A stretch of 64,000 nucleotides of DNA, taken from Haloarcula nitratireducens. Its GTDB lineage: Archaea; Halobacteriota; Halobacteria; Halobacteriales; Haloarculaceae. Both the position numbers and the translations under genes were made by a program. The DNA lies in the NCBI RefSeq assembly GCF_019599505.1, contig NZ_RKLT01000006.1, positions 1-64,000 of the forward strand. The letters are read 5' to 3'. Of this stretch, positions 24,601 through 32,610 are shown piece by piece. Within the stretch, counting starts at the first letter, position 1; every line of letters begins with the position of its first letter. The notes under the pieces are model-generated. The model was not told the origin of the DNA. It saw only the letters and a program-made list of their open reading frames with translations, and did no database searches.

Positions 24601-24931
24601 GCCAGAAAGCCCCAGACGGCTACACTCCCGCGGCTCGCTGTGCGCTTCCTTCGCTCCCGACGGTCGCTCAGTGCAGTGCTTACTTCACCGGGGTTCGTGT
24701 AGCCGTCTGCCCCTTTCAGTCCCACCCGATAGCTAGTCGAACAGCCGACAGGGTGGGACTGAAAGGGGCCGGGTGCTCGCCGTTCGAGACGAAGTAAGCA
24801 CTGGACGAAGCGAGCGTAGCGAGTGAGGAAGCGCGTGGTTCGAGAGAGCTTCGCTCTCTCGTCATCCCGAAAATCTTCGATTTTCGGACGACAGCGAGTC
24901 GCAGTAGGCGAGCACCTGGGGGCTTTCTGGC
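24601..24931. repeat. 331-bp cloverleaf-like palindromic element
   Basis: Outer arms gccagaaagcccc (24601-24613) and ggggctttctggc (24919-24931) pair perfectly over 13 bp. Inside, arm A is cagacggctacac / gtgtagccgtctg (24613-24625 with 24697-24709). Arm B is an 18-bp perfect stem, cccctttcagtcccaccc / its complement (24710-24727 with 24751-24768). Arm C is ggtgctcgcc / ggcgagcacc (24772-24781 with 24907-24916). Arm C encloses two perfect 9-bp hairpins with TTC loops (24841-24861 and 24867-24887). A further 12-bp repeat (24675-24686 with 24791-24802) links arms A and C. No coding potential. It lies between the DUF5783-like and pitA genes. Confidence 0.8.
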
Positions 24932-25021
24932 CGTTCGCGGTTGTCTTCCCTTCCGTGCTGAGCGCTTCAGTTGCTAGGCGACATGGGAAGGTTCGTTACC
25001 GTCGAACTGTAAGCCGCCGAC

Positions 25022-27073
25022 ATGGACCAACGCAAGCCCCCGCAGACGGAGGAGGGCTGGTACGTGCTGCACGACTGCCGGCAGATAGACTGGGACGCGT
25101 GGCGCGACGCGCCGCAGCGAGTTCGGGACCGGGCGCTCTCGGAGGGCGTCGAGTTCCTCTCTGCGTACGAAGACGTTCAGGACGCCGAGGAGGGGCAGAC
25201 GGCCGTCTACACGGTGCTCGGACACAAGGCCGACGTGATGATTCTGCACCTGCGGCCGACGATGGGCGATCTGGACGCCGCCGAGCGCCACTTCGAGCAG
25301 ACGGAGTTCGCGCAGTTCACCGAGCGGGCGTTCTCCTACGTCTCGGTGACGGAGGCGTCGGGATACACCGAGAAGGCCCGCGAGTACTTCGACGGCGAGG
25401 TCGACGACGACTCGGGGCTGGCCCAGTACATCCAGTCGCGCCTGCACCCCGACGTGCCCGACGAGGAGTTCGTCTGTTTCTACCCGATGGACAAGCGACG
25501 GGACCCCGAACAGAACTGGTACGACACGGCCTTCGAGGAGCGCGCGGCTCACATCAAGCGCCACGGCGACATCGGCCGGGGCTACGGCGGCGAGGTCAGT
25601 CAGATGATCTCCGGCTCGATCGGCTTCGACGACTGGGAGTGGGGTATCACGCTCTGGAGCGAGGACATGACCAGCGTGAAGGAACTGCTGACCGAGATGC
25701 GCTTCGACCCCTCGACCTCCCGCTACGCCGAGTTCGGGCCGTTCTACGTCGGTCGGCGCTTCGACCCGGTGGACTTACCCGCCGTCCTCGCGGGCCAGCG
25801 AGTGCCGACCGACGAGCGGCCCGCAGCCGGACAGCCGACGGCCGAACGGGCCGCCCACGCCGGCGGCGAAGCGACGCGGATCCGCACCGAACAAGGAGGG
25901 GGACACGCCCGGACCGGCGACGCCGAAGGCCACGGGGACGCCCACCCCGGCAGCGCCGGTGAGGGCGACCACCCGCACGGCGGCGAGGCGGCGGCCGCCG
26001 ACCACCCCGCAAGCGATCGCGGCCACGACGGGGACGGTGGGGACGACGGCGATGAGGGCGAAGACGGTTCCGGTCACAGCGGCGGCCGCCCCGACGTTTC
26101 GGGGGACTTCGAGGAAGTCGACGACGCCGCCCAGCGGGTCGGCCGCCTCGGCGTCCACGAGGACGAGGAGTACGACGCCGGCGACTACGCTCTCGTCTTC
26201 CGCTCGTCGGCCGACGCCGAGTCCCTCGTCGACGACGTCGAGGACCTCGCCGAGAGCTTCGACCACTACGACCGCCACGTCCTGACCACCGTCCGCGCCC
26301 AGAGCGGGCAGGCCCACGTCGTCAGCATCTGGACGGCGAAGGAGGCCGCCGAGACGGCCGCCGGGTTCCTCGGCGACTTGGACGGTATCGAATCGCAGGT
26401 CGGCGGCCCGCTCGGCAAGCGCGACGCGGACGGCGAAAACCGGAGCGAGAACGGAGCCGACGGGGACCGCGCCGACGCGGCGGCCTCCTCGCAGTCGATC
26501 CGCGAGCAGCTCCAGTCCGAAGGGGTCTACGCGGGCCAGCCCCACGGCGAGGACGTCTACGCCCTCGTGGTCTACTCCGAGGCCGAGACGGACGAACTGG
26601 CCGACGAGGTCTCGAACCTCCGGGGCGCGTTCGAGCGCTACGACACGCACGTTCGCACCAGCATCTACGCCGACCCCGACGCTGACACGGCGGCCGTCGC
26701 GTCGCTGTGGGACACCGAAGACGCCGCGGAGACCGCCAGCGAGTACCTCACCGACCTGCCCGGCGTCGTCCGCAAGCAGGGCGAATCCGACGGCTTCGGG
26801 ACGATGGGGATGTTCTACACCGTCAAGCCGGAGCACCGCGCCGACTTCGTCGAGAAGTTCGCCACCGTCGGCGACCTCTTAGCGGACATGGACGGCCACC
26901 GAGAGACGGCGCTGCTGATCAACCGCGACGACGAGAACGACATGTTCATCGCCAGCCAGTGGGACAGCAAGGACGACGCGATGGACTTCTTCCGTTCCGA
27001 CGCCTTCTCCGACACCGTGAGCTGGGGCCGAGACGTACTGGCCGACCGCCCGCGGCACGTCTTCCTGGCGTAA
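25022..27073 (+). CDS. pitA: PitA-type fusion: chlorite-dismutase/HemQ domain plus Abm-like domains
   Basis: 683 residues. Residues 10-252 are a chlorite-dismutase-like, HemQ-type domain. It includes the probable proximal heme ligand H181 in IKRHGDIGRGYGGEVSQM and the SGSIGFDDWEWGITLW strand. Residues 262-365 are a His/Gly/Asp-rich linker that could bind metal. Then come three ferredoxin-like (antibiotic-monooxygenase-type) repeats, about 384-460, 500-580 and 590-683 (MGMFYTVKPEHRADFVEKFA starts the last). HemQ enzymes decarboxylate coproheme to heme. Haloferax PitA has the same Cld-linker-Abm plan. It is in the same window as hemC-cobA-hemD but not in their operon. Three C-terminal repeats make it longer than a simple two-domain PitA. 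Confidence 0.88.
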   Translation: MDQRKPPQTEEGWYVLHDCRQIDWDAWRDAPQRVRDRALSEGVEFLSAYEDVQDAEEGQTAVYTVLGHKADVMILHLRPTMGDLDAAERHFEQTEFAQFTERAFSYVSVTEASGYTEKAREYFDGEVDDDSGLAQYIQSRLHPDVPDEEFVCFYPMDKRRDPEQNWYDTAFEERAAHIKRHGDIGRGYGGEVSQMISGSIGFDDWEWGITLWSEDMTSVKELLTEMRFDPSTSRYAEFGPFYVGRRFDPVDLPAVLAGQRVPTDERPAAGQPTAERAAHAGGEATRIRTEQGGGHARTGDAEGHGDAHPGSAGEGDHPHGGEAAAADHPASDRGHDGDGGDDGDEGEDGSGHSGGRPDVSGDFEEVDDAAQRVGRLGVHEDEEYDAGDYALVFRSSADAESLVDDVEDLAESFDHYDRHVLTTVRAQSGQAHVVSIWTAKEAAETAAGFLGDLDGIESQVGGPLGKRDADGENRSENGADGDRADAAASSQSIREQLQSEGVYAGQPHGEDVYALVVYSEAETDELADEVSNLRGAFERYDTHVRTSIYADPDADTAAVASLWDTEDAAETASEYLTDLPGVVRKQGESDGFGTMGMFYTVKPEHRADFVEKFATVGDLLADMDGHRETALLINRDDENDMFIASQWDSKDDAMDFFRSDAFSDTVSWGRDVLADRPRHVFLA

Positions 27074-27103
27074 CTCGCGGTCTGGCCTTCTCACGAAACC
27101 GGC

Positions 27104-27565
27104 TCAGTACTGCTGATAGCTCGCGCTGCCGACGCGAATCTCCAGACAGGCCCATTCCATCTCCTCGCCGCCGTCGGCCGCTTCGGCCTCGTCTCCGTCC
27201 GTCTCCGAGGATTCGCCCTCACCGCGATATATCTCGTCCATCCGCGTCTGGACGCGTTCGATTCGCTCGTCGTCCTCGACTTCCCGGGCGGTACCGAGCA
27301 ACTGGACGCTCCAGTCCACGTCGGGACCGTCCGCTCGTTCGATGGAGACGGCGACTCTCGGATTCGAGCGGACGTTCGCCAGTTTCTTTCCGCCCGTGAG
27401 GACGTACAGCGCCGCGCGCTCCTCTGCCGCTTCGCCCTCTGTTCCGTTCGATTCGAAGACGTACCAGACGGGCGCGACGTGCGGTCGGCCGTCGACGCTG
27501 GTCGCGAGGTGCGCCGACAGCGGCGCGTCGGCGATGCGGTCGACGACCTCTGCGGAGATGTCCAT
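27104..27565 (-). CDS. Pyridoxamine-5'-phosphate-oxidase-like flavin/F420 protein
   Basis: 153 residues with the split beta-barrel of PPOX-like proteins: LSAHLATSVDGRPHVAPVWYVF at the front (in parts), ALYVLTGGKKLANVRSNPRVAVSIE near 75-100, and VQLLGTAREVEDDERIERV near 115. Such proteins use FMN, F420 or heme, and the cofactor cannot be decided here. A Glu/Asp-rich stretch near 135 is a haloarchaeal insert. Convergent with pitA. Confidence 0.85.
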   Translation of the reverse strand: MDISAEVVDRIADAPLSAHLATSVDGRPHVAPVWYVFESNGTEGEAAEERAALYVLTGGKKLANVRSNPRVAVSIERADGPDVDWSVQLLGTAREVEDDERIERVQTRMDEIYRGEGESSETDGDEAEAADGGEEMEWACLEIRVGSASYQQY

Positions 27566-27867
27566 ACCCCGCTTACGGTCGGCGACGAGTTAACGCTCGC
27601 GCGAGCGCTCAGTCACCGCTCGGCGATGGAAGCCGTATCCACCGTCGTAATCGCCGGGATCGAGCGAACGCGAAGCCGTGGCGATGTTCGGCGAGTCCAC
27701 TCGCCGGGACGCCAGTCGTCGTCGGCGCACCGAGACGAGGCCGGGCCGGCCAGTAAATGACACCGGCTCGCTGACATTCCTCCCTGTTGCTTCCATCCGC
27801 AGAACTATCCGAATATTGCCCATAGATAGCGCTTATCCGTCCCTACCTGCTAATACTCGAACACAAA
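27566..27867. other. Intergenic region before a micro zinc-finger gene
   Basis: About 300 bp. The open frames are Arg/Ser-rich and unconvincing. A TATA-like cgcttatcc (27828-27836) lies 30-40 bp before the ATG at 27868. No repeats seen. Confidence 0.45.
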
Positions 27868-28041
27868 ATGTTGCCTTCCGTTCGACGAAACAACGAACGC
27901 ACGAGCACGCCGTTCGGCACGAACGCCGACCGCCTCGAATGCGAACTCTGCCAGGAACAGGGGCGCTGTCTCGACCGCTTCGGCATCGTCGCCTGCCGCT
28001 CCTGTCGAGCGTCGTTCCTGCCGCGACCGTCGCTGCTGTGA
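27868..28041 (+). CDS. 57-residue zinc-finger micro-protein
   Basis: ATG 27868 to TGA 28041. The protein begins MLPSVRRNNERTS. It has CELC (near residue 31) and CRSC (near 47), spaced as one treble-clef or ribbon-type zinc site, with an extra Cys in QGRCLDRFG. The tail is basic (RASFLPRPSLL). Codons end in G/C. Haloarchaea express many one-domain zinc micro-proteins, several shown to affect motility or biofilm formation. This one's role is unknown. It converges with sufU, with 3 bp between the stop codons. Confidence 0.6.
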   Translation: MLPSVRRNNERTSTPFGTNADRLECELCQEQGRCLDRFGIVACRSCRASFLPRPSLL

Positions 28042-28044
28042 CGC

Positions 28045-28473
28045 TCAGTCGTCCTCTTCGGTCATCGTCTTCTCGATATCCAGCTCGTCGAAGTAGATGT
28101 CCAGCCCGTCCTGTGCGACTTTCTCGGCCAGTACGGCACACTTCACGCGCATCGGCGAGATGTCGACGCCGAGCATGTCGACGATGTCGTCGCGGTCCAT
28201 CGCCCGCAAATCGCCGACGGGCATTCCCTGTAGCTTCTCGGTCAGCATCGACGCCGACGCCTGCGAGATGGCACAGCCGTCGCCGCGGAAGACGACGTGT
28301 TCGATGGTCTCCTCGTCCTCGCTCAGCACGACGTCCATCCGAATCTCGTCGCCGCACATCGGGTTCTCGCCGACGTGGGTGAACGTGGGGTCCTCGATCT
28401 CGCCGGTGTTGCGAGGATTCTTGTAGTGGTCGAGAATCTGCTGCCGGTACATGTCTGAGCCGCCGATACCCAT
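28045..28473 (-). CDS. sufU: SufU/IscU-type Fe-S scaffold protein
   Basis: 142 residues from ATG 28473 (MGIGGSDMYRQQILDHYKNPRN). The first 31 residues of the longer frame are Arg-rich and were rejected. Three cysteine motifs carry the cluster/zinc site: NPMCGDEIRMD (near 45), GDGCAISQASASML (near 70) and MRVKCAVLAE (near 117). The DHYKNPRN front is diagnostic. It accepts sulfur from a SufS desulfurase; sufS lies 2 kb upstream on the same strand, with two other genes between. Confidence 0.94.
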   Translation of the reverse strand: MGIGGSDMYRQQILDHYKNPRNTGEIEDPTFTHVGENPMCGDEIRMDVVLSEDEETIEHVVFRGDGCAISQASASMLTEKLQGMPVGDLRAMDRDDIVDMLGVDISPMRVKCAVLAEKVAQDGLDIYFDELDIEKTMTEEDD

Positions 28474-28531
28474 TGTTAGCGTCTCGTAGGCCGCTGGCGC
28501 GGAAAAGGCTTGCCGTCCGACCTTTTTTCGT

Positions 28532-28701
28532 GGGGGGAATCGCGCTCGCCGTAGGCGAGCGCTCAACCCCCGACAAAAAACGTCGATGAAAAAAGGCCGA
28601 ACTCGCGGCGACGCCGCGAGTTCGGGGAAACCGCGTCACAGGCGCGGTATGCTTCTCGGGCAGGCCTGCCCTTCCCCGGGTCGCGCGACAGAGCGCGCTC
28701 C
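28532..28701. repeat. Cluster of perfect hairpins between sufU and the AKR gene
   Basis: gcgctcgcc-gta-ggcgagcgc (28542-28562) lies inside a ggggg/ccccc clamp. ccgaactcgcggc-gac-gccgcgagttcgg (28597-28625) is a 13-bp stem. accgcgtc-aca-ggcgcggt (28630-28648) has one wobble pair. gggcaggcctgccc (28658-28671) is self-complementary. The first three have exactly 3-nt loops, as at 53029-53310. A T6 run (28523-28528) adjoins. Non-coding. Confidence 0.7.
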
Positions 28702-28729
28702 CGGCCACTGCACGCTACCGCTCTCCTGC

Positions 28730-29737
28730 TCAGATGTCGTCGTAGGGACCGCCCTTCGAGTCTGCGAGGCGCTCGAACTGGTCGTCGGAGAGCGAGACGG
28801 TGGCCGCGCCGAGGTTCTCTTCGAGTTGGTCGACGGTGCGGGCACCGACCAGCGGCGAGGCGACGGCGTCGTGGCGCATCAGCCACGCGAGCGAGGCCTG
28901 CGCGGGCGTGGCGTCCACCTCGTCGGCGACGGCGCGCACCTCGTCGACCACGTCGAAGTTCTCCTCGGTGAGGTAGGCCTCTTTCCAGCCCTCGTCCTCG
29001 CTGGCCGCCGAGTCGTCGGCCGCGCGGTCCTCGCGGTCGTACTTGCCCGTGAGCACGCCCTGTCCCAGCGGGCTCCACGGACAGACGCCGAGGCCGTAGT
29101 CCCGGCACATGTCGAGGTAGTCCCCCTCCACCTCTCGGTTGACGAGGTTGTAGCGGGGTTGGGAGACCGTGAACGGTTCCAGCCCCTCCTTTTTCGCTAT
29201 CTCGTTTGCCTTGGCGACTCGCCACGCGTTCGGCTCGAACGTCGACGCACCGAGGTAGTTCACCTTCCCGTCGTCGACGAGTCCCGTGAGCGTGCGCATG
29301 AGCTCGCGGGCCGGCGTCTCCTCGTCCCAGCGGTGGATGTAGAGCACGTCCAGGTACTCCGTCCCCAGCCGGTCGAGCATCAGATCGATGTTGCGCCGGA
29401 TGTGTTTTCGGCCGAGGCCGCGGCCGTTGGGGTCGTCCTCGCGCGTCGGCCAGTAGACCTTCGAGGCGAGGACGTACTCCTCGCGGTCCCGCTCGTCGAG
29501 CCAGTCGCCGATCCAGCGCTCGCTGTCACCGCCGCCGTAGACGTCGGCGGTGTCGACGAAGCGCCCGCCGGCCGTCTCGTACGCGTCGAGCAGTTCGTGG
29601 GCGCGCTCCTCGTCGATCTCGACGGTCCCCTCGTCCGTCTCGCGGCCGAAGCGCCACGTCCCGAACGCGAGTTCGCTGACCGACAGTCCCGTCTGTCCGA
29701 GTCGAACGTAGTCGAGGTCCACGTCTTCGAGTGTCAT
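28730..29737 (-). CDS. Aldo/keto reductase
   Basis: 335 residues from ATG 29737 (MTLEDVDLDYVRLGQTGLSV). NADP(H)-dependent TIM-barrel oxidoreductase. The catalytic tetrad is visible: Asp/Tyr in RFVDTADVYGGGDSE (near 56-63), Lys in YVLASKVYWP (near 87), His in LYIHRWDEETP (near 126). It also has GVCPWSPLGQGVLTGKYDRED (in parts, near 215) and an SPLVGART phosphate-binding end (near 293). Likely of the YhdN/Gfo-like general stress AKR group; substrate unknown. It lies between sufU and sufS, all on the minus strand. Confidence 0.93.
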   Translation of the reverse strand: MTLEDVDLDYVRLGQTGLSVSELAFGTWRFGRETDEGTVEIDEERAHELLDAYETAGGRFVDTADVYGGGDSERWIGDWLDERDREEYVLASKVYWPTREDDPNGRGLGRKHIRRNIDLMLDRLGTEYLDVLYIHRWDEETPARELMRTLTGLVDDGKVNYLGASTFEPNAWRVAKANEIAKKEGLEPFTVSQPRYNLVNREVEGDYLDMCRDYGLGVCPWSPLGQGVLTGKYDREDRAADDSAASEDEGWKEAYLTEENFDVVDEVRAVADEVDATPAQASLAWLMRHDAVASPLVGARTVDQLEENLGAATVSLSDDQFERLADSKGGPYDDI

Positions 29738-29814
29738 GTGTCCCGAAGACGTTCGGGCGACGCCCGCTTCAATGGTCGGGCGGCGGTGGCGTTGGCCGGT
29801 GTCTCCCGCGGCGG

Positions 29815-30153
29815 TCAGTCCTCGGTCCAGTACATGAGCGCTTCCTTTTCGGTTCCGCAGTTGGGACAGGTGTCGGGCAGCCCCTCGTCGATCTCGCCCA
29901 TCTCCCCGCAGACCGTGCATCGCCACATCAGTTCGGCCTCCCCGAAATCGTGACCGGAGCGAGCGTGTTCGACGCTCAGACTCTCGACGCCTTCGCGGGT
30001 GGTGACGAAGAACCCGCCCTCTTCCATCCCGCGTATCGTCCCGAGAACGGCTCCGTCGGCGTTGTAGACGGTCTCGCCGAACGCGGCCGATTCAGCTTCT
30101 CGCTCCGGTTCGTCCGCGTCCGCTTCGTCGGGGGTTTCACCTCGTCCGCTCAT
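29815..30153 (-). CDS. PRC-like plus rubredoxin-type zinc-ribbon protein
   Basis: 112 residues from ATG 30153 (MSGRGETPDEADADEPE). An acidic N-terminus is followed by a small beta-barrel-like segment (FGETVYNADGAVLGTIRGM, near 26-44; compare the PRC-like protein at 5382). The C-terminus is a rubredoxin-like fold (WRCTVCGEMGEIDEGLPDTC in part, then PNCGTEKEALMYWTED) with four cysteines. It may bind iron or zinc. Its position between sufU and sufS suggests, but does not prove, a redox or metal role. Confidence 0.8.
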   Translation of the reverse strand: MSGRGETPDEADADEPEREAESAAFGETVYNADGAVLGTIRGMEEGGFFVTTREGVESLSVEHARSGHDFGEAELMWRCTVCGEMGEIDEGLPDTCPNCGTEKEALMYWTED

Positions 30154-30221
30154 ACAGGTGTTAGGATTTCGACAGGCTTCAAGGCTCGCCCCTCGTTTCG
30201 ACTCGCCCCCAGCGGCGAACA

Positions 30222-30390
30222 ACTGCGGAGTCCGGTGAGACTCGCTTCGCTCGTCTCCCCGACTCTGCGCTCGCTCCGCTCGCGCAGAACGTCGTCGGCG
30301 GCTTCGACCAACGTATCGGCTTCCCCGTCAGTCGCGCGTCTCGCGGGTCGCTTCGCTCCCCGCTCGACTATCCGAGGCGCGGAGCGCCTC
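30222..30390. repeat. Hairpins with conserved TCGCTYCGCTC core upstream of sufS's stop
   Basis: Three hairpins share the 11-nt centre TCGCTTCGCTC or TCGCTCCGCTC but have unrelated, self-complementary flanks: gagac/gtctc (30237-30257), tctgcgc/gcgcaga (30264-30288) and gcggg/cccgc (30343-30363). A fourth, gaggcgc-gga-gcgcctc (30374-30390), has a 3-nt loop and ends 1 bp before the sufS stop codon. The whole interval 30154-30391 is non-coding. It could act as a 3' end structure for sufS transcripts. Confidence 0.65.
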
Positions 30391-30391
30391 C

Positions 30392-31639
30392 CTAGGCGAA
30401 CAGCTGCCGCGCGTCGTCGACGGCCTCGACCAACTTGTCGACTTCCTCGCGCGTGTTGTAGACGTAGAAGGAGGCGCGCGCGGAGGCGGCGACGCCCAGT
30501 TTATCGTGGAGCGGTTGAGTGCAGTGGTCGCCGGCCCGGATCGCGACGGCGGAGTCGTTCAGGATCGAGGAGAGGTCGTGGGCGTGGACCGATCCGACGT
30601 TGAACGAGACGAGGCCGCCGCGCTCCTCGCCCGCGGGCGGGCCGTAGATTTCCACGTCGCCCTCGTCTTCCAGCCGCTCGATGGCGTAGTTGGCGAGTTG
30701 CTCCTCGTGGTGCTGGATGCGCTCCATGCCGATGTCGTCGAGGTAATCGCAGGCCTCTGCGAGGGCGATGCCCTGACAGATGGGGGGCGTGCCGGCCTCG
30801 AACTTCCACGGGAGGTCGTTCCACTTCGAGTCCTCGTAGGTGACCTTCTTTATCATCGACCCGCCGTAGAGGTACGGCTCCATCTCCTCTAAGAGGTGCT
30901 TCTTCCCGTAGAGGACGCCGATACCGGTCGGTCCGGCCATCTTGTGCCCGGAGAAGGCGAAGAAGTCGGCGTCGATGGCCTCGACGTCGACCGGGCGGTT
31001 GGGCACCGACTGCGCGCCGTCGACGAAGACGTAGGCGTCGTGGTCGTGAGCGATGTCGGCCAGTTGCGAGACGGGGTTCACCGTCCCGAGCGTGTTCGAG
31101 ACGTGGACGACGCTGACCATCGCGGTGTCGTCGCCGATGAGCTCGCGCGCGTGGTCCATGTCGAGCGTGCCGTCCTCCTGGACGCGGATGTACCGACAGG
31201 TCGCGCCCGTCTTCTTCGCGATCTGCTGCCAGGTCACCAGCGAGGCGTGGTGTTCCATCTCCGTCAGGACGATCTCGTCCTCGGGACCGAGTTCGTTCAG
31301 GCCCCACGCGTAGGCGACGAGGTTCTCGCTCTCGGTGGTGTTCTTCGTGAAGACGATCTCCTCGCGCTCGCCCGACGCGCCGATGAACTCGGCGACCCGG
31401 TCGTGGGCGTCCTCGTAGGCGATGCTGGCCTCCTGGCTCAGTTGGTGGAGCCCGCGGTGGACGTTGGCGTTCGTCTGGCGGTAGTAGTCGGCGATGGTAT
31501 CGACGACCCGGTCGGGCGTCTGCGTCGTCGCCGCGTTGTCGAGGTAGACGACCTGTTCGCCGTCGAACTCCCGCTGGAGAATGGGATACTCCTCCCGGAT
31601 GCGCTCGACGTCGAGCGGTTCGATGTCGGTTTGGCTCAT
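30392..31639 (-). CDS. sufS: SufS-type cysteine desulfurase
   Basis: 415 residues from ATG 31639 (MSQTDIEPLDVERIREEYPI). PLP enzyme that takes sulfur from cysteine for Fe-S assembly. Features: YLDNAATTQTP (near 32), ENLVAYAWG (near 104), VDGAQSVPNRPVD (near 203), the PLP Lys in FAFSGHKMAGPTGIGVLYG (near 228), and the active-site Cys in IRAGDHCTQPLH (near 366). The RAGxHC form marks group II (SufS/CsdA). With sufU it forms a SufSU-like sulfur-transfer pair. No sufBCD is in this window. Confidence 0.96.
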   Translation of the reverse strand: MSQTDIEPLDVERIREEYPILQREFDGEQVVYLDNAATTQTPDRVVDTIADYYRQTNANVHRGLHQLSQEASIAYEDAHDRVAEFIGASGEREEIVFTKNTTESENLVAYAWGLNELGPEDEIVLTEMEHHASLVTWQQIAKKTGATCRYIRVQEDGTLDMDHARELIGDDTAMVSVVHVSNTLGTVNPVSQLADIAHDHDAYVFVDGAQSVPNRPVDVEAIDADFFAFSGHKMAGPTGIGVLYGKKHLLEEMEPYLYGGSMIKKVTYEDSKWNDLPWKFEAGTPPICQGIALAEACDYLDDIGMERIQHHEEQLANYAIERLEDEGDVEIYGPPAGEERGGLVSFNVGSVHAHDLSSILNDSAVAIRAGDHCTQPLHDKLGVAASARASFYVYNTREEVDKLVEAVDDARQLFA

Positions 31640-31851
31640 TGAGTAGACAGAGGGACTCGACGGGCAACATTCCTTCGGTTCGCCTAAATCCGCCGAGTTG
31701 AACCGTTTAGTAACCATCTAACGTCCGGTTAGCGTATACAAAACAATGGTGGTCCCCCGTATGATTCAGGGTATGATGGGGGACCAGGAGACAGACGAGA
31801 ATGGACCGGTTACCCGCGTTAAGCGCGACCAACCGCGGCGAAGGGAGCGGT

Positions 31852-32282
31852 ATGATCGCCGAGACGGCGTCCATCACCGACCCGACGCGCGACGGCGCGA
31901 ACTGCCCGGTACTATCCCCGTCGGTGCGTACCGAAGCTATCGCCACAACGGCCGATGGGAGTCCGAAGACGTCCCCCTCTCACCCGAGGACGGGCGCGAT
32001 CTCCTCGTCACCGACGAGTGGTTGACCTACGAAATCGACGCTCGCGAGGCGGGTCCGCACGAGGTCACGCTTCGAGTCGCGGCGGCGGACGGGTTCGGCG
32101 GCGGCACGGTCGGTTTCGTCGTGGACGACGACCCCCGAACGCGCATCGCCTTCGACGCGACGGGCGGCTGGGAGCAGTGGGGGACCGTGACGACGCAACT
32201 CCACCTGCCCCGCGGCGTCCACACGCTCCGCGTCGTGGTCCTCGAAGGCGGCTGGAAACTCGACGGCCTGCATATCGAGTAG
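31852..32282 (+). pseudogene. Orphan CBM6-like domain gene, apparently frameshifted
   Basis: From about 31901 the frame ELPGTIPVGAYRSYRHNGRW...GLHIE reads as a carbohydrate-binding module 6-like jelly roll: TDEWLTYEIDAREAGPHEVTLR (in parts), then FDATGGWEQWGTVTTQLHLP and GVHTLRVVVLEGGWKLDGLHI. It has no start codon with good codon use. The 5' part codes well in another frame from ATG 31852 (MIAETASITDPTRDGA), 30 bp after a TATA-like gcgttaag. Removing 2 bp from the ggcgcga run near 31898 would join them into about 143 residues. No catalytic glycosidase domain is attached. If the start at 31746 were used, the first 50 residues would be Arg-rich nonsense. Confidence 0.45.
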
Positions 32283-32319
32283 CGGCGAAGGATAGCGCGG
32301 ATAGAGCCGATTCGACAGA

Positions 32320-32610
32320 TTAGAGCCAGAGCAGCTGCGCGTGCCGGGTTCCGTCGACGTCGAGGACGTTCTCCTCGTCGATAAAACCGTGTTCGACGGC
32401 CACCTCGACGCTGTCCTCGCCGACGATGTTGGCGACGCTACACCGAGTGAGGCTGTCGACGACTTCGTCTTCGGAGACGGTCTCCCCGCCGTAGAAGCCC
32501 TCCTCGACGGTGATGGAGACGGGGCCGTCCTCGAACGTCTCGCCCATGATGTCCGGGTCACAGACCGAGACGAGCAGGCCCTCGTCGGTGTCGCGCTCGT
32601 TGAGTATCAT
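32320..32610 (-). CDS. DUF424 family archaeal protein
   Basis: 96 residues. MILNERDTDEGLLVSVCDPD and ETFEDGPVSITVEEGFYGGE are the typical front of DUF424. Then come SVANIVGEDSVEVAVEHGFI and a final HAQLLWL. The family is archaeal, compact and of unknown function, often near translation genes. Its ATG overlaps the TGA of the TPR gene (ATGA), so the pair is coupled. Confidence 0.88.
   Translation of the reverse strand: MILNERDTDEGLLVSVCDPDIMGETFEDGPVSITVEEGFYGGETVSEDEVVDSLTRCSVANIVGEDSVEVAVEHGFIDEENVLDVDGTRHAQLLWL

Noticed and set aside
24710..24768. CRISPR repeat resemblance of the ctttcagtcccacc arm
   Set aside because: The string is reminiscent of some archaeal CRISPR repeats, but it occurs once as an inverted pair, with no direct repeats or spacers.
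24823..25962. 379-codon plus frame across the palindromic element and pitA start
   Set aside because: It runs through hairpins and then in the wrong frame of pitA; Arg-rich shadow.
28097..28426. Long plus-strand frame opposite sufU
   Set aside because: Ser/Thr-rich translation typical of the antisense of a haloarchaeal gene; sufU on the minus strand has all its cysteine motifs.
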